Source of the DNA: Streptomyces sp. M41(2017)
GTDB taxonomy: Bacteria; Actinomycetota; Actinomycetes; Streptomycetales; Streptomycetaceae
Length of the DNA stretch: 64,000 nt
Reading direction: 5' to 3'
Assembly (NCBI RefSeq): GCF_002078175.1
Contig: NZ_MWFK01000001.1
Location: forward strand, 4,278,001-4,342,000
The position numbers and the translations under genes were made by a program. Shown one piece after another: positions 9,336-18,064 of the stretch (positions within the stretch are counted from its first letter, which is position 1; every line of letters starts with the position of its first letter). The notes beneath the pieces were generated by a model. It was not told where the DNA came from, ran no database searches, and saw only the letters and a program-made list of their open reading frames with translations.

Positions 9336-10586
9336 TCAGGCGGCGCTGTCGCGCGCGTGGCGGGCCGCCGCGACGACCGTACGGGCCTGGTGCTCGACCT
9401 GGTTCTCCAACGGCACCCAGCGCGCCCGGAACCGCTCGGCGAAGGCCTCGCTCCAGGAGGCGACCAGATCCGCGAGCAGCGGGACCTCGGAGTCGTCCAC
9501 CTCCTGGAGGACCCGCAGCAGCATCGACGCGGCCCGCAGCGGAAGACGCCGGCCGAACGCGTCGACGCTGCCCACGTACGCCATCGTCAGGTCCGCCGGG
9601 GGAGTCTGCGACCAGTCACCGGCGAGACCCGGCACCAGTTCCAGGGCCCACTTCGCGGCCCGCAGCAGCGGACCGTCGGGTCCCCGCAGCCGGGGCGCGG
9701 CCCGCCCGAGCACCGCCTCCACCTGCACCGCGTCCGTCAGCAGCCGACGGGCCAGCCGGCGCAGCGCCGCGGCGGGATCGGGGTGCGGCGCCGGATCGTC
9801 GACCAGGTCGCTCGCCCACATCGGCACCTCGACGACCGCCGTCAGACCGCCGTAGCGGTGGGCGTGGTACCAGGTGCTGTGCCGCGCGTCGTCCGGCATG
9901 CTCGGGTACGCGGTGTCCGAGCCGGGCGCCGGCATCACATGCACCCCGGGCCCGGAGGCGGGCCAGCCCGCCGCGTCCGACGCGGCCGTCTCGACGGGTA
10001 TGTGCAGCTCGGCGGCCGACTTGGCGAACGGCTCGGCGAGACCGGGGATGTCCTTGGTCAACTGCACCCAGCTGCCGCCCAGATCGGTCCCGTGCAGGGT
10101 CACCTGGAGGTAGGGCCGCAGCTCGTCGATGACCCGGGTGAGCGCGCGGGTCTCCGGCGGCAGCCGGTCGGGCGGCAGCACGGAGGGCGACCACTCCGGC
10201 TGCTCGGGACCCGCGGGGCGGAAGAAGCCCAGGTGGTAGTCGAGGAGCGTGCGTGGAGCGGGCGTCACATGCAGGCTCGCCCCGTCCGGGTCCGCGCAGA
10301 GCAGGAAGTGCCACGAGGTGTCCCTGCGCAACTCCCGCTGGAGCAGGATGCGTTCGGCCAGATGCAACGACGTCGAACCACCGGTCGGTTCGTTCGCGTG
10401 GGCACCCGCGACGACGAGGACCGCGCGCCGCGCGCGCCCGACCGACAGCAGGTGGAGGGGTCTTCCCCCGCGGGAGACGCCCACCTGCCTGAGGACACAC
10501 AGGTCCGGTCGGTGGGCCGCCAACGCCCGCGCGGACGTCACGATTTCGGTCACACTGGGGTAGCGCAACTCCGGCAGGTGACTCAC
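9336..10586 (-). CDS. M14-type zinc carboxypeptidase, paralogue 2
   Basis: A paralogue of the preceding gene (416 residues) with the same layout and no export signal. It has the HxxE in AGAHANEP, the third zinc ligand in VTLHGTDLGG, and the acidic position in TAVVEVPMWA. Shared stretches such as PETRALTRVIDELRPYLQ and LTKDIPGLAEPFAKSAAELH match the first copy position by position. The GTG at 10586 gives a start (SHLPELRYPS) that aligns with the N-terminus of the other copy; the frame is open to 10868. It contains no TTA codon. The pair is convergent with 40 bases between stops, as expected of an inverted duplication. Function beyond peptide or amide hydrolysis cannot be given. Confidence 0.82.
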   Translation of the reverse strand: MSHLPELRYPSVTEIVTSARALAAHRPDLCVLRQVGVSRGGRPLHLLSVGRARRAVLVVAGAHANEPTGGSTSLHLAERILLQRELRRDTSWHFLLCADPDGASLHVTPAPRTLLDYHLGFFRPAGPEQPEWSPSVLPPDRLPPETRALTRVIDELRPYLQVTLHGTDLGGSWVQLTKDIPGLAEPFAKSAAELHIPVETAASDAAGWPASGPGVHVMPAPGSDTAYPSMPDDARHSTWYHAHRYGGLTAVVEVPMWASDLVDDPAPHPDPAAALRRLARRLLTDAVQVEAVLGRAAPRLRGPDGPLLRAAKWALELVPGLAGDWSQTPPADLTMAYVGSVDAFGRRLPLRAASMLLRVLQEVDDSEVPLLADLVASWSEAFAERFRARWVPLENQVEHQARTVVAAARHARDSAA

Positions 10587-10977
10587 CCCCGACCTGTCCG
10601 CCCTGCGTCGCTTTCGGCAGTACTCCACGCTCTTGGAGAACTGTCGAGGATTTGAAGGGGCGGCGCCAGAGGGCACCCGGCGGCACTTCTCCCCGCGCCG
10701 GGCCGAACCGGCCGGACGGACCGGCCCGTCCCGCACGCGCGCCCCGTTCCGGGCCGGCGCGGAACAGCCCACCGGCCTGCGGAGAACCCGGCGGCCGTCC
10801 GTGAGGAACGGCGGCGCAGCCGTGCGCGTGACCGGCCCCACGGTGCCTCCTCCCGCGGAGCCCGGCACGGCGATTCACCCGTACGGGCGTACGTGGACGG
10901 CGGCCCGACCCGCGCGATGGTCCGCTGGGAGGAACGCGCGCCCGGTCCGGCGCTCAGACCCGAGATGGAGGCCCGCG
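10587..10977. other. Intergenic region between M14 paralogue 2 and P450
   Basis: A stretch of 391 bp holds the divergent promoters of both flanking genes. I see a 10-bp palindrome CCCGTACGGG at 10878-10887 and the P450 ribosome site GGAGG at 10966-10970. The P450 frame stays open back to 10633, so a longer P450 start is not excluded. No independent gene is evident. Confidence 0.5.
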
Positions 10978-12354
10978 GTGCTCTGTCCACACGGCCTTCC
11001 CGGCGAAGGCGCCCCGGCCGCCCCGCGATCCGCCCCGTCCCTCCCGGCCGGCCCGCCGTCCGGGCGTCCGTTTCCACCGTCGGCGCCCGCCGGGCACCTG
11101 TCGGACGTGCCGCCGGCAGCCTCGCCCGCCGTCCCGACGGCCCCGCCGCGTCCCGCGCGAGGAGGCCCGTACGGAGCCCCGCCGCTCCGGCCCGCGCCCG
11201 CGGGCAGCGCGCCGAGCCTGCTCGACCCCGGCACCGAGCGCGACCCGTACCCCCTCTACCGCACCCTGCGCGGGCGCTTCCCCCTGCTGTACGACGAGCC
11301 CTTCGGCGCCTGGCTGATCAGCCGGTACGCCGACGTGCGCGCCGCCCTCGCCGACCCCCGGCTCGCCGCTCCGGAGCCCGGCCCCGCCCTGGCCCACCTG
11401 GACACCGGCGCACCCGACGCCCACCGGGCCCTCGTGTCCGCGGCGTTCCAGGACGGCGCGCCCGCCGCCCTGGCCGCCGGCGTCGAGCGCGCCGCGTACG
11501 TCCTGGCCCTGCGCCTGGCTGGCCGTCAGGACGTCGATCTCGTGGCCGAGTTCTGCCAGTGGCTGCCGACCGCGGCGGTCGTCTCCGCCCTCGGGCTGCC
11601 GTACGAGGCCACCGCGCGGGTGCACTCCCGGTGCCGGGCGGGCCTCGACCACCTCGGGGGTCACCACCCCGCACTGGCGGACCTGCTGGGCCCCCACATC
11701 GCCCGCCGCCGCGCCCACCCCGGCGACGATCTGCTGTCCCTGCTGTGCACGGCCCGGACCGACGGGCGGCCGCTCACCGACGAGGCCGTGACGGTCGTGG
11801 CCGGGGTCCTGCTGGGCGCGGGCGGCGGCACCACCGCGCGGGCCCTCGCCACCTTCCTCGCCAACCTTCTCGACCACCCGGGCCAGTTGGACGAGATCCG
11901 GAACCGCCCCGAGCTGGCGGACGGCGCCTGGGCCGAGTCGCTGCGCCGCGATCCGCCGCTGCACGTGGTGCCGCGCCGGGCGCTGGAGACGATCGGCCCG
12001 ATCCCCGCCGGCGCCACCGTGGCCTGCCTGCTCGGCGCCGCGGGGCGCGACCCGCGGCGGTTCGCCGACCCCGACCGCTACGACGCCTTCCGCGCCGACC
12101 CGGGCGCCCTCGCGTACGGCTCGGGGCGGCACTTCTGCCCGGGCACCTCACTCGCCCGGCTGACCGCGGTGCACGGACTGCGGGCCCTCCTCGACGTCCT
12201 GCCGCACCTCCGCCGGGTACCGGGGGACCGGCCCCCGGCGGAGGGACTGGTCAGCCGCTCGCCGCGGACCCTGCCGGTCCGGCTGTGCCGACCCGCTCCA
12301 GCAGCACCGCGGGCGACCGCCCGAAGAGGTCCGCCACACGTGCGTGGCCGGTGA
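10978..12354 (+). CDS. Cytochrome P450 with atypical I-helix and Pro-rich N-terminus
   Basis: A soluble bacterial P450 of 458 residues. The heme-Cys loop reads YGSGRHFCPGTSLARL, and the K-helix ExxR is ESLR with DPPLH after it. The I-helix, normally AGxxT with an acidic residue before the Thr, reads GAGGGTTARA, so the acid of the proton relay is Gly. Residues 1 to about 75 are a Pro/Ala/Gly-rich extension not found in typical members; the core begins near LLDPGTERDPYPLY. The start GTG 10978 has GGAGG 7 bases upstream. The last 104 bases overlap the 3' end of treY on the other strand, adding about 20 residues beyond the usual P450 end. The substrate and redox partner are unknown, and no ferredoxin gene is adjacent. 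Confidence 0.88.
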   Translation: MLCPHGLPGEGAPAAPRSAPSLPAGPPSGRPFPPSAPAGHLSDVPPAASPAVPTAPPRPARGGPYGAPPLRPAPAGSAPSLLDPGTERDPYPLYRTLRGRFPLLYDEPFGAWLISRYADVRAALADPRLAAPEPGPALAHLDTGAPDAHRALVSAAFQDGAPAALAAGVERAAYVLALRLAGRQDVDLVAEFCQWLPTAAVVSALGLPYEATARVHSRCRAGLDHLGGHHPALADLLGPHIARRRAHPGDDLLSLLCTARTDGRPLTDEAVTVVAGVLLGAGGGTTARALATFLANLLDHPGQLDEIRNRPELADGAWAESLRRDPPLHVVPRRALETIGPIPAGATVACLLGAAGRDPRRFADPDRYDAFRADPGALAYGSGRHFCPGTSLARLTAVHGLRALLDVLPHLRRVPGDRPPAEGLVSRSPRTLPVRLCRPAPAAPRATARRGPPHVRGR

Positions 12355-14725
12355 ACACCCGCTCCGGGGTGTCCGGGGAGAGCACGTCGGCCCATCGTCC
12401 TTCGGGGAGCGCGAGACGGGTGTCGCCCCAGCCGCCGGCCTCCGCGAGCCGCAGCGACAGCCGGGTGACCGCCGTGACCACGTCACCGGACCGGACGAAC
12501 GCCAGGCAGTGCCCGGCAGCGGGGCCCTCGGCGGACAGCGGCGTGTACGTCGCCGCGTCACCGAAGACGTCCGGGCGCCGGGCCCGCAGCCGCAGCGCGG
12601 CCACCGTGAGCGCCACCTTCTCCTCGGAGGTGTCCCGGGGGGCGAACGCCCCCCGGTTGTCCGGGTCGACCAGCGCCCGGTACTCGCCCTCCGTCCCCTG
12701 GTACACGTCCGGCACCCCGGGCATCGTCAGATGGACCAGAGCGGCCCCGAGGACGTTCGCCCGGACGTGCGGCGCCAGCGAGGCGCGGAAGGCGGCTACG
12801 CGCCGCCCGGGAGGCCCGCACGGCCCCGCGGCCACGAACGCCGCCACCGCGTCCTCGTAGGCGGGGTCCCGCTCCGTCCAGGCGGTGTGCGTGCCGGCCT
12901 CCCGGATGTGCTTCAGCAGCGCGTCCTGGACCCGTGCCTCGTGGGCCGCGGCGGATCCGGCCGCGGCGCCGTCGCCGGTGACCGCCTCCTCCGCCGGGCC
13001 GAGGCCGAACACCGTCTGCCACGCCGCCCACGCCACCTGCGGGTCCGGCATCCCCGCACCCTCGCCGGACACCTCCTCCAGGACGTCGGACCAGCGGTCC
13101 GGGCACTGGGAGAGGACCGAGACGGCGGCGCGCACGTCGGCGCTGCGTTTCGCGTCGTGGGTCGACAGGACGGTCCCGGCGACGGGCCAGTCGCGCTGGA
13201 CGCGCGCGCAATAGGCGTGGAAGTCCTCCGGGGACACCGCGGGCCTGCCCGGATCCCCGCCCACCTCGTTCGCCGACAGCAGCGGCACATAGCGGTAGAA
13301 CGCGGTGTCCTCCACGGACTTGGCCCGCAGCGCCGACGACGTCTGCGCGAACCGGGCCCGGAACTCGGCCCGCTCCGGCCCGTCGCCGCCCCGGCCGAGC
13401 ACCAGGTCCCGGACGACGTCCACGGCGTGCGCCTCCTCCGGCACCGTGAACGCGGCCCTGGCCTCGTCGGCGGCCTGCTCGGTCACCACCAGGGAGGCGT
13501 CCGTGGACGGGTACGGCCGGTACACCTCCATTCGGACCAGCAGCTCGCGGAGCGCGGCGCCGAGCGCCCAGGGGGCGTGATCGCGCAGGGCGGGGTCGGG
13601 GGAGGCGGCGCACAGCCGGCTCACCACGCGCGTGAGGCGGTCGACCTCCGTGGCCAGTTCGTGCGTGACCACCTTGTACGCGGCCCGCCGCACCGTCGTC
13701 GCCCAGTGACCGCCCCGGTCCGCCTGCGGGGCCGCGAACCGCCGGTAGCGACCGAGCAACTGGCTCGCGCCCGCCGCATCGGCGAACAGGCCGTCGACCT
13801 GGCGCAGCGCGTCGTACCCGGTGGTGCCCGCCACGGGCCACGCGGCCGGCAGGGGCTCGCCGTCCGCGAGGATCTTCTCCACCACCGTCCACCGCCCGCC
13901 GGTCGCCTCGTGCAGCCGGCGCAGATACGCGTCCGGGTCCGCGAGGCCGTCCGGGTGGTCGATGCGCAGCCCTTCGACCACCCCCTCGTCGAGCAGTTCC
14001 AGGATCTTCGCGTGGGTGGCCGTGAACACCTCGGGATCCTCGACCCGCACCCCGATCAGCTCCGAGATGCTGAAGAAGCGGCGGTAGTTCAGCTCGGTGC
14101 GGGCCAGCCGCCACCACGCCGGGCGGTACCACTGGGCGTCCAGGAGCTGCGGCATCGGCAGCTTCTCGGTGCCCGCGCGCAGCGGGAACACGTGGTCGTA
14201 GTAGCGCAGTATGTCGCCGTCGACCTTCAGGTGCCCGATCTCGGCACCGAGCCGGTCCCCGAGCACCGGCAGCAGCAGCCGGCCGCCCTGGGCCTCCCAG
14301 TCGATGTCGAACCACCGCGCGTACGGCGACTCGGGGCCCTCGCGCAGCACCTCCCACAGGGCACGGTTGTGGCGCGGGGCCATCGCCATGTGGTTCGGCA
14401 CGATGTCGACGACGAGGCCGAGACCGTGCTCCCGCGCGGTGCGGGCCAGCGAGCGCAGGCCCTCCTCGCCGCCCAGTTCGGCCCGCACGCGCGCGTGGTC
14501 CACGACGTCGTAGCCGTGCGTCGAGCCCGGCACCGCCTCCAGGATCGGCGACAGGTGCAGATGGGAGACGCCGAGCGAGGCCAGGTACGGCACGGCCGCC
14601 TCCGCCCTCGCGAAGGGGAACTCCGGCTGGAGCTGGAGCCGGTAGGTGGAGGTGGGGACGACGGGGGGCACCGGGCCGGGGACCACCGAGTCCGCCAACG
14701 TCGGTTCGGGACGCTCAGGTGTCAT
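12251..14725 (-). CDS. treY: Malto-oligosyltrehalose synthase
   Basis: A cytosolic GH13 enzyme of 824 residues that isomerises the terminal alpha-1,4 bond of a malto-oligosaccharide to the alpha-1,1 bond of trehalose; TreZ then releases trehalose. Recognisable positions are STYRLQL at the start of the barrel, DIVPNHMA, the nucleophile in GLRIDHPDGL, the acid/base in VVEKILADGE, and the C-terminal TEGEYRALVDPDNRGAF typical of TreY. Length fits the family. The ATG at 14725 is followed by a short Pro-rich tail before the domain. It is downstream of glgX on the same strand with 171 bp and a hairpin pair between. Its 3' end overlaps the convergent P450 gene by 104 bp. Confidence 0.95.
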   Translation of the reverse strand: MTPERPEPTLADSVVPGPVPPVVPTSTYRLQLQPEFPFARAEAAVPYLASLGVSHLHLSPILEAVPGSTHGYDVVDHARVRAELGGEEGLRSLARTAREHGLGLVVDIVPNHMAMAPRHNRALWEVLREGPESPYARWFDIDWEAQGGRLLLPVLGDRLGAEIGHLKVDGDILRYYDHVFPLRAGTEKLPMPQLLDAQWYRPAWWRLARTELNYRRFFSISELIGVRVEDPEVFTATHAKILELLDEGVVEGLRIDHPDGLADPDAYLRRLHEATGGRWTVVEKILADGEPLPAAWPVAGTTGYDALRQVDGLFADAAGASQLLGRYRRFAAPQADRGGHWATTVRRAAYKVVTHELATEVDRLTRVVSRLCAASPDPALRDHAPWALGAALRELLVRMEVYRPYPSTDASLVVTEQAADEARAAFTVPEEAHAVDVVRDLVLGRGGDGPERAEFRARFAQTSSALRAKSVEDTAFYRYVPLLSANEVGGDPGRPAVSPEDFHAYCARVQRDWPVAGTVLSTHDAKRSADVRAAVSVLSQCPDRWSDVLEEVSGEGAGMPDPQVAWAAWQTVFGLGPAEEAVTGDGAAAGSAAAHEARVQDALLKHIREAGTHTAWTERDPAYEDAVAAFVAAGPCGPPGRRVAAFRASLAPHVRANVLGAALVHLTMPGVPDVYQGTEGEYRALVDPDNRGAFAPRDTSEEKVALTVAALRLRARRPDVFGDAATYTPLSAEGPAAGHCLAFVRSGDVVTAVTRLSLRLAEAGGWGDTRLALPEGRWADVLSPDTPERVFTGHARVADLFGRSPAVLLERVGTAGPAGSAASG

Positions 14726-14827
14726 GGGGACTTACGTACCCGCCCCGCAGCCTTTCCTGTCACCCCTGCGCCGCACAGCGCTCGCACGGCGTCGGCGGGG
14801 GCCCGGCGCGGGCCGCCCCCGCGCGGT

Positions 14828-14870
14828 GAGGCGCACACGAACGCGTGCGCCTCCGGGAAGGGAGGCGCAC
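14828..14870 (-). terminator. Two mutually exclusive hairpins between glgX and treY
   Basis: Hairpin A pairs 14828-14836 with 14845-14853 (9 bp, loop 8). Hairpin B pairs 14845-14854 with 14861-14870 (10 bp, loop 6). They share the arm at 14845-14853, so only one can form at a time. The glgX stop is just upstream at 14897, so a terminator or attenuator limiting readthrough into treY is likely. Confidence 0.6.
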
Positions 14871-14896
14871 GCGCGTGTGCCGGTGGCCGGGCGGTC

Positions 14897-17005
14897 CTAG
14901 GCGGGCCGCTGAAGCACCGTCATGCTCCGGTCGACGAGGGTCAGCCGGTCACCGGCGTCGACCTTCGCGCCCGCCCCCGGCGCGATGCCCCCGGGGAGGG
15001 AGGTGTCGACGACGACCTGCCACTGGCGGCCGTGGTCGACCGGCACGACGAAGTCCAGGGACTTCGGCGAGGCGTTGAACAGCAGCAGGAAGGAGTCGTC
15101 GGCGATGCGCTCCCCGCGCGGGCCCGGTTCGGAGATCGCGTTGCCGTTGAGGAAGACCGACAGCGCCCGGGCCGTCGCGGAGCCCCAGTCGTGCTCGGTC
15201 ATCTCCTGGCCCTCGGGCGTGAACCACGCGATGTCGGACAGCTCGTCGTGGGTCCCCTGGACGGGCCGCCCGTGGAAGAAGCGCCGCCGCCGGAAGACCG
15301 GGTGGTCGCGGCGCAGCCACACCATCGCGCGCGTGAAGTCGAGGAGTTCGCAGTCCTCCTCCGGCCACGGCACCCAGGCCAGCTCGCTGTCCTGGCAGTA
15401 CGCGTTGTTGTTGCCGCCCTGGGAGCGCGCGAACTCGTCGCCGTGGCTGAGCATCGGCACGCCCTGGGAGAGCATCAGCGTGGCGATGAAGTTGCGCCGC
15501 TGTCGGCCGCGCAGCGCCAGGACGCCCTCGTCGTCCGTCTCGCCCTCGGCGCCGCAGTTCCACGAACGGTTGTGGCTCTCGCCGTCGCGGTTCTCCTCCC
15601 CGTTGGCGTCGTTGTGCTTGTCGTTGTACGAGACGAGGTCGTTCAGGGTGAAGCCGTCGTGGCAGGTGACGAAGTTGATGGAGGCGAGGGGCCGCCGTCC
15701 GTCGTCCTGGTAGAGGTCGGAGGAGCCGGTCAGCCGCCCGGCGAACTCGGCGAGCGTGCGCGGCTCCCCCCGCCACATGTCCCGCACGGTGTCGCGGTAC
15801 TTGCCGTTCCACTCGGTCCACAGGGGCGGGAAGTTGCCGACCTGGTAGCCGCCCTCGCCGACGTCCCAGGGTTCGGCGATCAGCTTCACCTGGGAGACCA
15901 CCGGGTCCTGCTGGACGAGGTCGAAGAACGACGACAGCCGGTCCACCTCGTGGAACTGGCGGGCCAGGGTGGCCGCCAGGTCGAAGCGGAAGCCGTCCAC
16001 GTGCATCTCGGTGACCCAGTAGCGCAGCGAGTCCATGATGAGCTGGAGCACGTGCGGGGAGCGCATGAGCAGCGAGTTGCCGGTGCCCGTGGTGTCCATG
16101 TAGTAGCGGGGGTCGTCCGCCAGCCGGTAGTACGAGGCGTTGTCGAGGCCGCGGAAGGACAGCGTGGGGCCCAGGTGGTTGCCCTCGGCCGTGTGGTTGT
16201 AGACCACGTCGAGGATGACCTCGATGTTCGCCTCGTGCAGGGCCCGGACGGCCGATTTGAACTCCAGGACCTGCTGGCCGCGGTCGCCCCAGGAGGCGTA
16301 CGCGTTGTGCGGGGCGAAGAAGCCGATGGTGTTGTAGCCCCAGTAGTTGTTGAGGCCCATGTCGACCAGACGGTGGTCGTTCACGAACTGGTGTACGGGC
16401 ATCAGCTCCAGTGCCGTGACGCCCAGTTCCGTCAGGTGTTCGATGATCGCCGGATGGGCGAGGGCCGCGTACGTGCCGCGCAGTTCGTCGGGAAGCGCCG
16501 GATGGCGCATCGTGAGGCCCTTGACGTGGGCCTCGTAGAGCACGGTGTGGTGGTACTCCGTACGGGGGCGCCGGTCGTCGCCCCAGTCGAAGTACGGATT
16601 CACCACGACGGACGTCATCATGTGGGGGGCGGAGTCCAGGTCGTTGCGCTTGTCGGGCGACCCGAACGGATAGCTGTACACCTCCTCGCCCCACTTGATG
16701 GCGCCGGAGATCGCCTTCGCGTACGGATCGAGCAGCAGCTTCGCCGAATTGGCGCGCTGCCCGTGCTCGGGCGCGTACCGCCCGTGCACCCGGAAGCCGT
16801 AGCGCTGCCCGGGCATGACGCCGGGCAGGTAGGCGTGCCGGACGAACGCGTCCGTCTCGCGCAGTTCCACGGCCGTCTCCGAGCCGTCGTCGTCCAGAAG
16901 ACACAGCTCAATACGGTCGGCGGCCTCCGAGAAGACCGCGAAATTGGTACCGGCACCGTCGTACGTGGCACCGAGTGGATATGCCTCACCAGGCCAGACC
17001 TGCAT
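14897..17005 (-). CDS. glgX: Glycogen debranching enzyme GlgX/TreX
   Basis: A cytosolic GH13 isoamylase-type debranching enzyme (702 residues) that cleaves alpha-1,6 branches and supplies linear maltodextrins to TreY. An N-terminal CBM48 domain (about 1-110, beginning MQVWPGEAYPLGATYDG) is followed by the barrel. That carries DVVYNHTAEGN, the nucleophile in DGFRFDLAATL, the acid/base in LIAEPWDVG and the transition-state Asp in FVTCHDGFTL. The ATG at 17005 has a GGAAGAG ribosome site 9 bases upstream. The next gene on this strand is treY, so the two act in one pathway. The divergent amine oxidase gene starts 180 bases away, with a 17-bp palindrome in the gap. Confidence 0.95.
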   Translation of the reverse strand: MQVWPGEAYPLGATYDGAGTNFAVFSEAADRIELCLLDDDGSETAVELRETDAFVRHAYLPGVMPGQRYGFRVHGRYAPEHGQRANSAKLLLDPYAKAISGAIKWGEEVYSYPFGSPDKRNDLDSAPHMMTSVVVNPYFDWGDDRRPRTEYHHTVLYEAHVKGLTMRHPALPDELRGTYAALAHPAIIEHLTELGVTALELMPVHQFVNDHRLVDMGLNNYWGYNTIGFFAPHNAYASWGDRGQQVLEFKSAVRALHEANIEVILDVVYNHTAEGNHLGPTLSFRGLDNASYYRLADDPRYYMDTTGTGNSLLMRSPHVLQLIMDSLRYWVTEMHVDGFRFDLAATLARQFHEVDRLSSFFDLVQQDPVVSQVKLIAEPWDVGEGGYQVGNFPPLWTEWNGKYRDTVRDMWRGEPRTLAEFAGRLTGSSDLYQDDGRRPLASINFVTCHDGFTLNDLVSYNDKHNDANGEENRDGESHNRSWNCGAEGETDDEGVLALRGRQRRNFIATLMLSQGVPMLSHGDEFARSQGGNNNAYCQDSELAWVPWPEEDCELLDFTRAMVWLRRDHPVFRRRRFFHGRPVQGTHDELSDIAWFTPEGQEMTEHDWGSATARALSVFLNGNAISEPGPRGERIADDSFLLLFNASPKSLDFVVPVDHGRQWQVVVDTSLPGGIAPGAGAKVDAGDRLTLVDRSMTVLQRPA

Positions 17006-17113
17006 GGATATGACTCTTCCAGTAGTGCCGTGCCCCTGGGGGCGAGTCCGAGTCGAGTCTCCCCGAAAGTGATGGAACCTCCTATGACTTACATCCCTCT
17101 TACCCCGCGACCA

Positions 17114-17130
17114 GGCATACCTCGTATGCC
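17114..17130. promoter_or_regulatory. 17-bp palindrome between glgX and the amine-oxidase genes
   Basis: GGCATAC, three bases, GTATGCC: perfect 7-bp arms. It lies 55 bases upstream of the GTG of the plus-strand gene and 109 bases upstream of glgX, in the shared divergent control region. The size suits a dimeric repressor or activator, which I cannot identify. Confidence 0.5.
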
Positions 17131-17184
17131 GAACCAGTGGGGCTTCGAACGACTCCTGCAAACGCAGGGGGAGTAGGGGGAAAT

Positions 17185-18000
17185 GTGCGCAGGACAGTGC
17201 ACCGCCATCTGGGCAAGGTGGTGGCGGGCGCGGCCATCGCGGTGGCCGGTACGGCCGTGATGATCGGCATCACTCTTCCGGGGTCGGCGGGGGCCGACGA
17301 CACCGGCGGGGGCAAAGGGGGCGGGGGGAGCGCCGAGCAGGTGGCGCAGGGCCAGGCGCCGGACGGCGCGGTGCGGCCCGGTGTCGTCGAGCAGGCGCCG
17401 GCCCAGGGGGAGAAGGGGACCGGACGTGACCCGCTGACCGACGACGAGATGAAGCGCGTCGAGCGCATCGCGGTGAGCCGGCAGCTCTTCGACTCCAGCG
17501 AGAACGTCGAGGGCGCGCGCGGACCGCAGCGCCTCGGCATCGACCTCACCGAACCCGAGACGTCCGAACTGGACGACCCGAACGCGCCACGCCGCGCCGA
17601 CGTCTCGTTCTACGACTACAAGGACGACACGCTCGTCACCCGGACCGTCAACCTCGACACCGGCAAGGTCGAGCACACGGGCGTCCAGCACGACGTGCAG
17701 CCGCCGATCAGCCGGGCCGAGATGACCGAGGCCGCCGACCTGCTGATCGCCGACCCGCTCGGCGCGGGTCTGAAGGCCGACTACAAGGACGCGACCGGCG
17801 AGGCACTGACCTCGTCCGGACAGCTCGTCCTGAACAGCATGGTCTACCGCGCCACGCCCGGCGCGCAGCCCGCCGTCCTGGACGCCTGTGGCGTGCACCG
17901 GTGCGTGCGGCTCTTCCCGAAGGTCAAGAACGGGCCCTGGATCGACAGCCGTGACCTGGTGATCGACCTGAGCGCCCGCAAGGTCGGCAGGCTCGGCTGA
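17185..18000 (+). CDS. Secreted protein matching the N2/N3 domains of copper amine oxidases
   Basis: A 271-residue exported protein. The N-terminus RRTVHRHLGKVV plus a hydrophobic core ending near SAGA is a signal peptide, possibly Tat-type. The mature part has DPLTDDEMKRVERIAV, LGIDLTEPE and TRTVNLDTGKVEH, the pattern of the copper amine oxidase N2 domain. Next comes QPPISRAEMTEAADLLIADP, the pattern of the N3 domain, ending with RDLVIDLSARKV. It therefore looks like the non-catalytic front half of such an enzyme, with the catalytic domain in the next gene 64 bases downstream. GTG 17185 was chosen because AGGGGGA precedes it; GTG 17137 is also in frame. The domain match is my inference by eye. 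Confidence 0.7.
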   Translation: MRRTVHRHLGKVVAGAAIAVAGTAVMIGITLPGSAGADDTGGGKGGGGSAEQVAQGQAPDGAVRPGVVEQAPAQGEKGTGRDPLTDDEMKRVERIAVSRQLFDSSENVEGARGPQRLGIDLTEPETSELDDPNAPRRADVSFYDYKDDTLVTRTVNLDTGKVEHTGVQHDVQPPISRAEMTEAADLLIADPLGAGLKADYKDATGEALTSSGQLVLNSMVYRATPGAQPAVLDACGVHRCVRLFPKVKNGPWIDSRDLVIDLSARKVGRLG

Positions 18001-18064
18001 GCGCCGGCTTCCCGCCCCGTCTTCCTTCCCACCTTCACCGCTTTCCGCAAGGAGTCACGTCCTC

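Noticed and set aside
12344..17176. A 1,610-codon open frame on the plus strand across treY and glgX
   Set aside because: It is antisense to two well-identified enzymes. Long open frames opposite real genes are expected at this GC content, and its translation is low-complexity.
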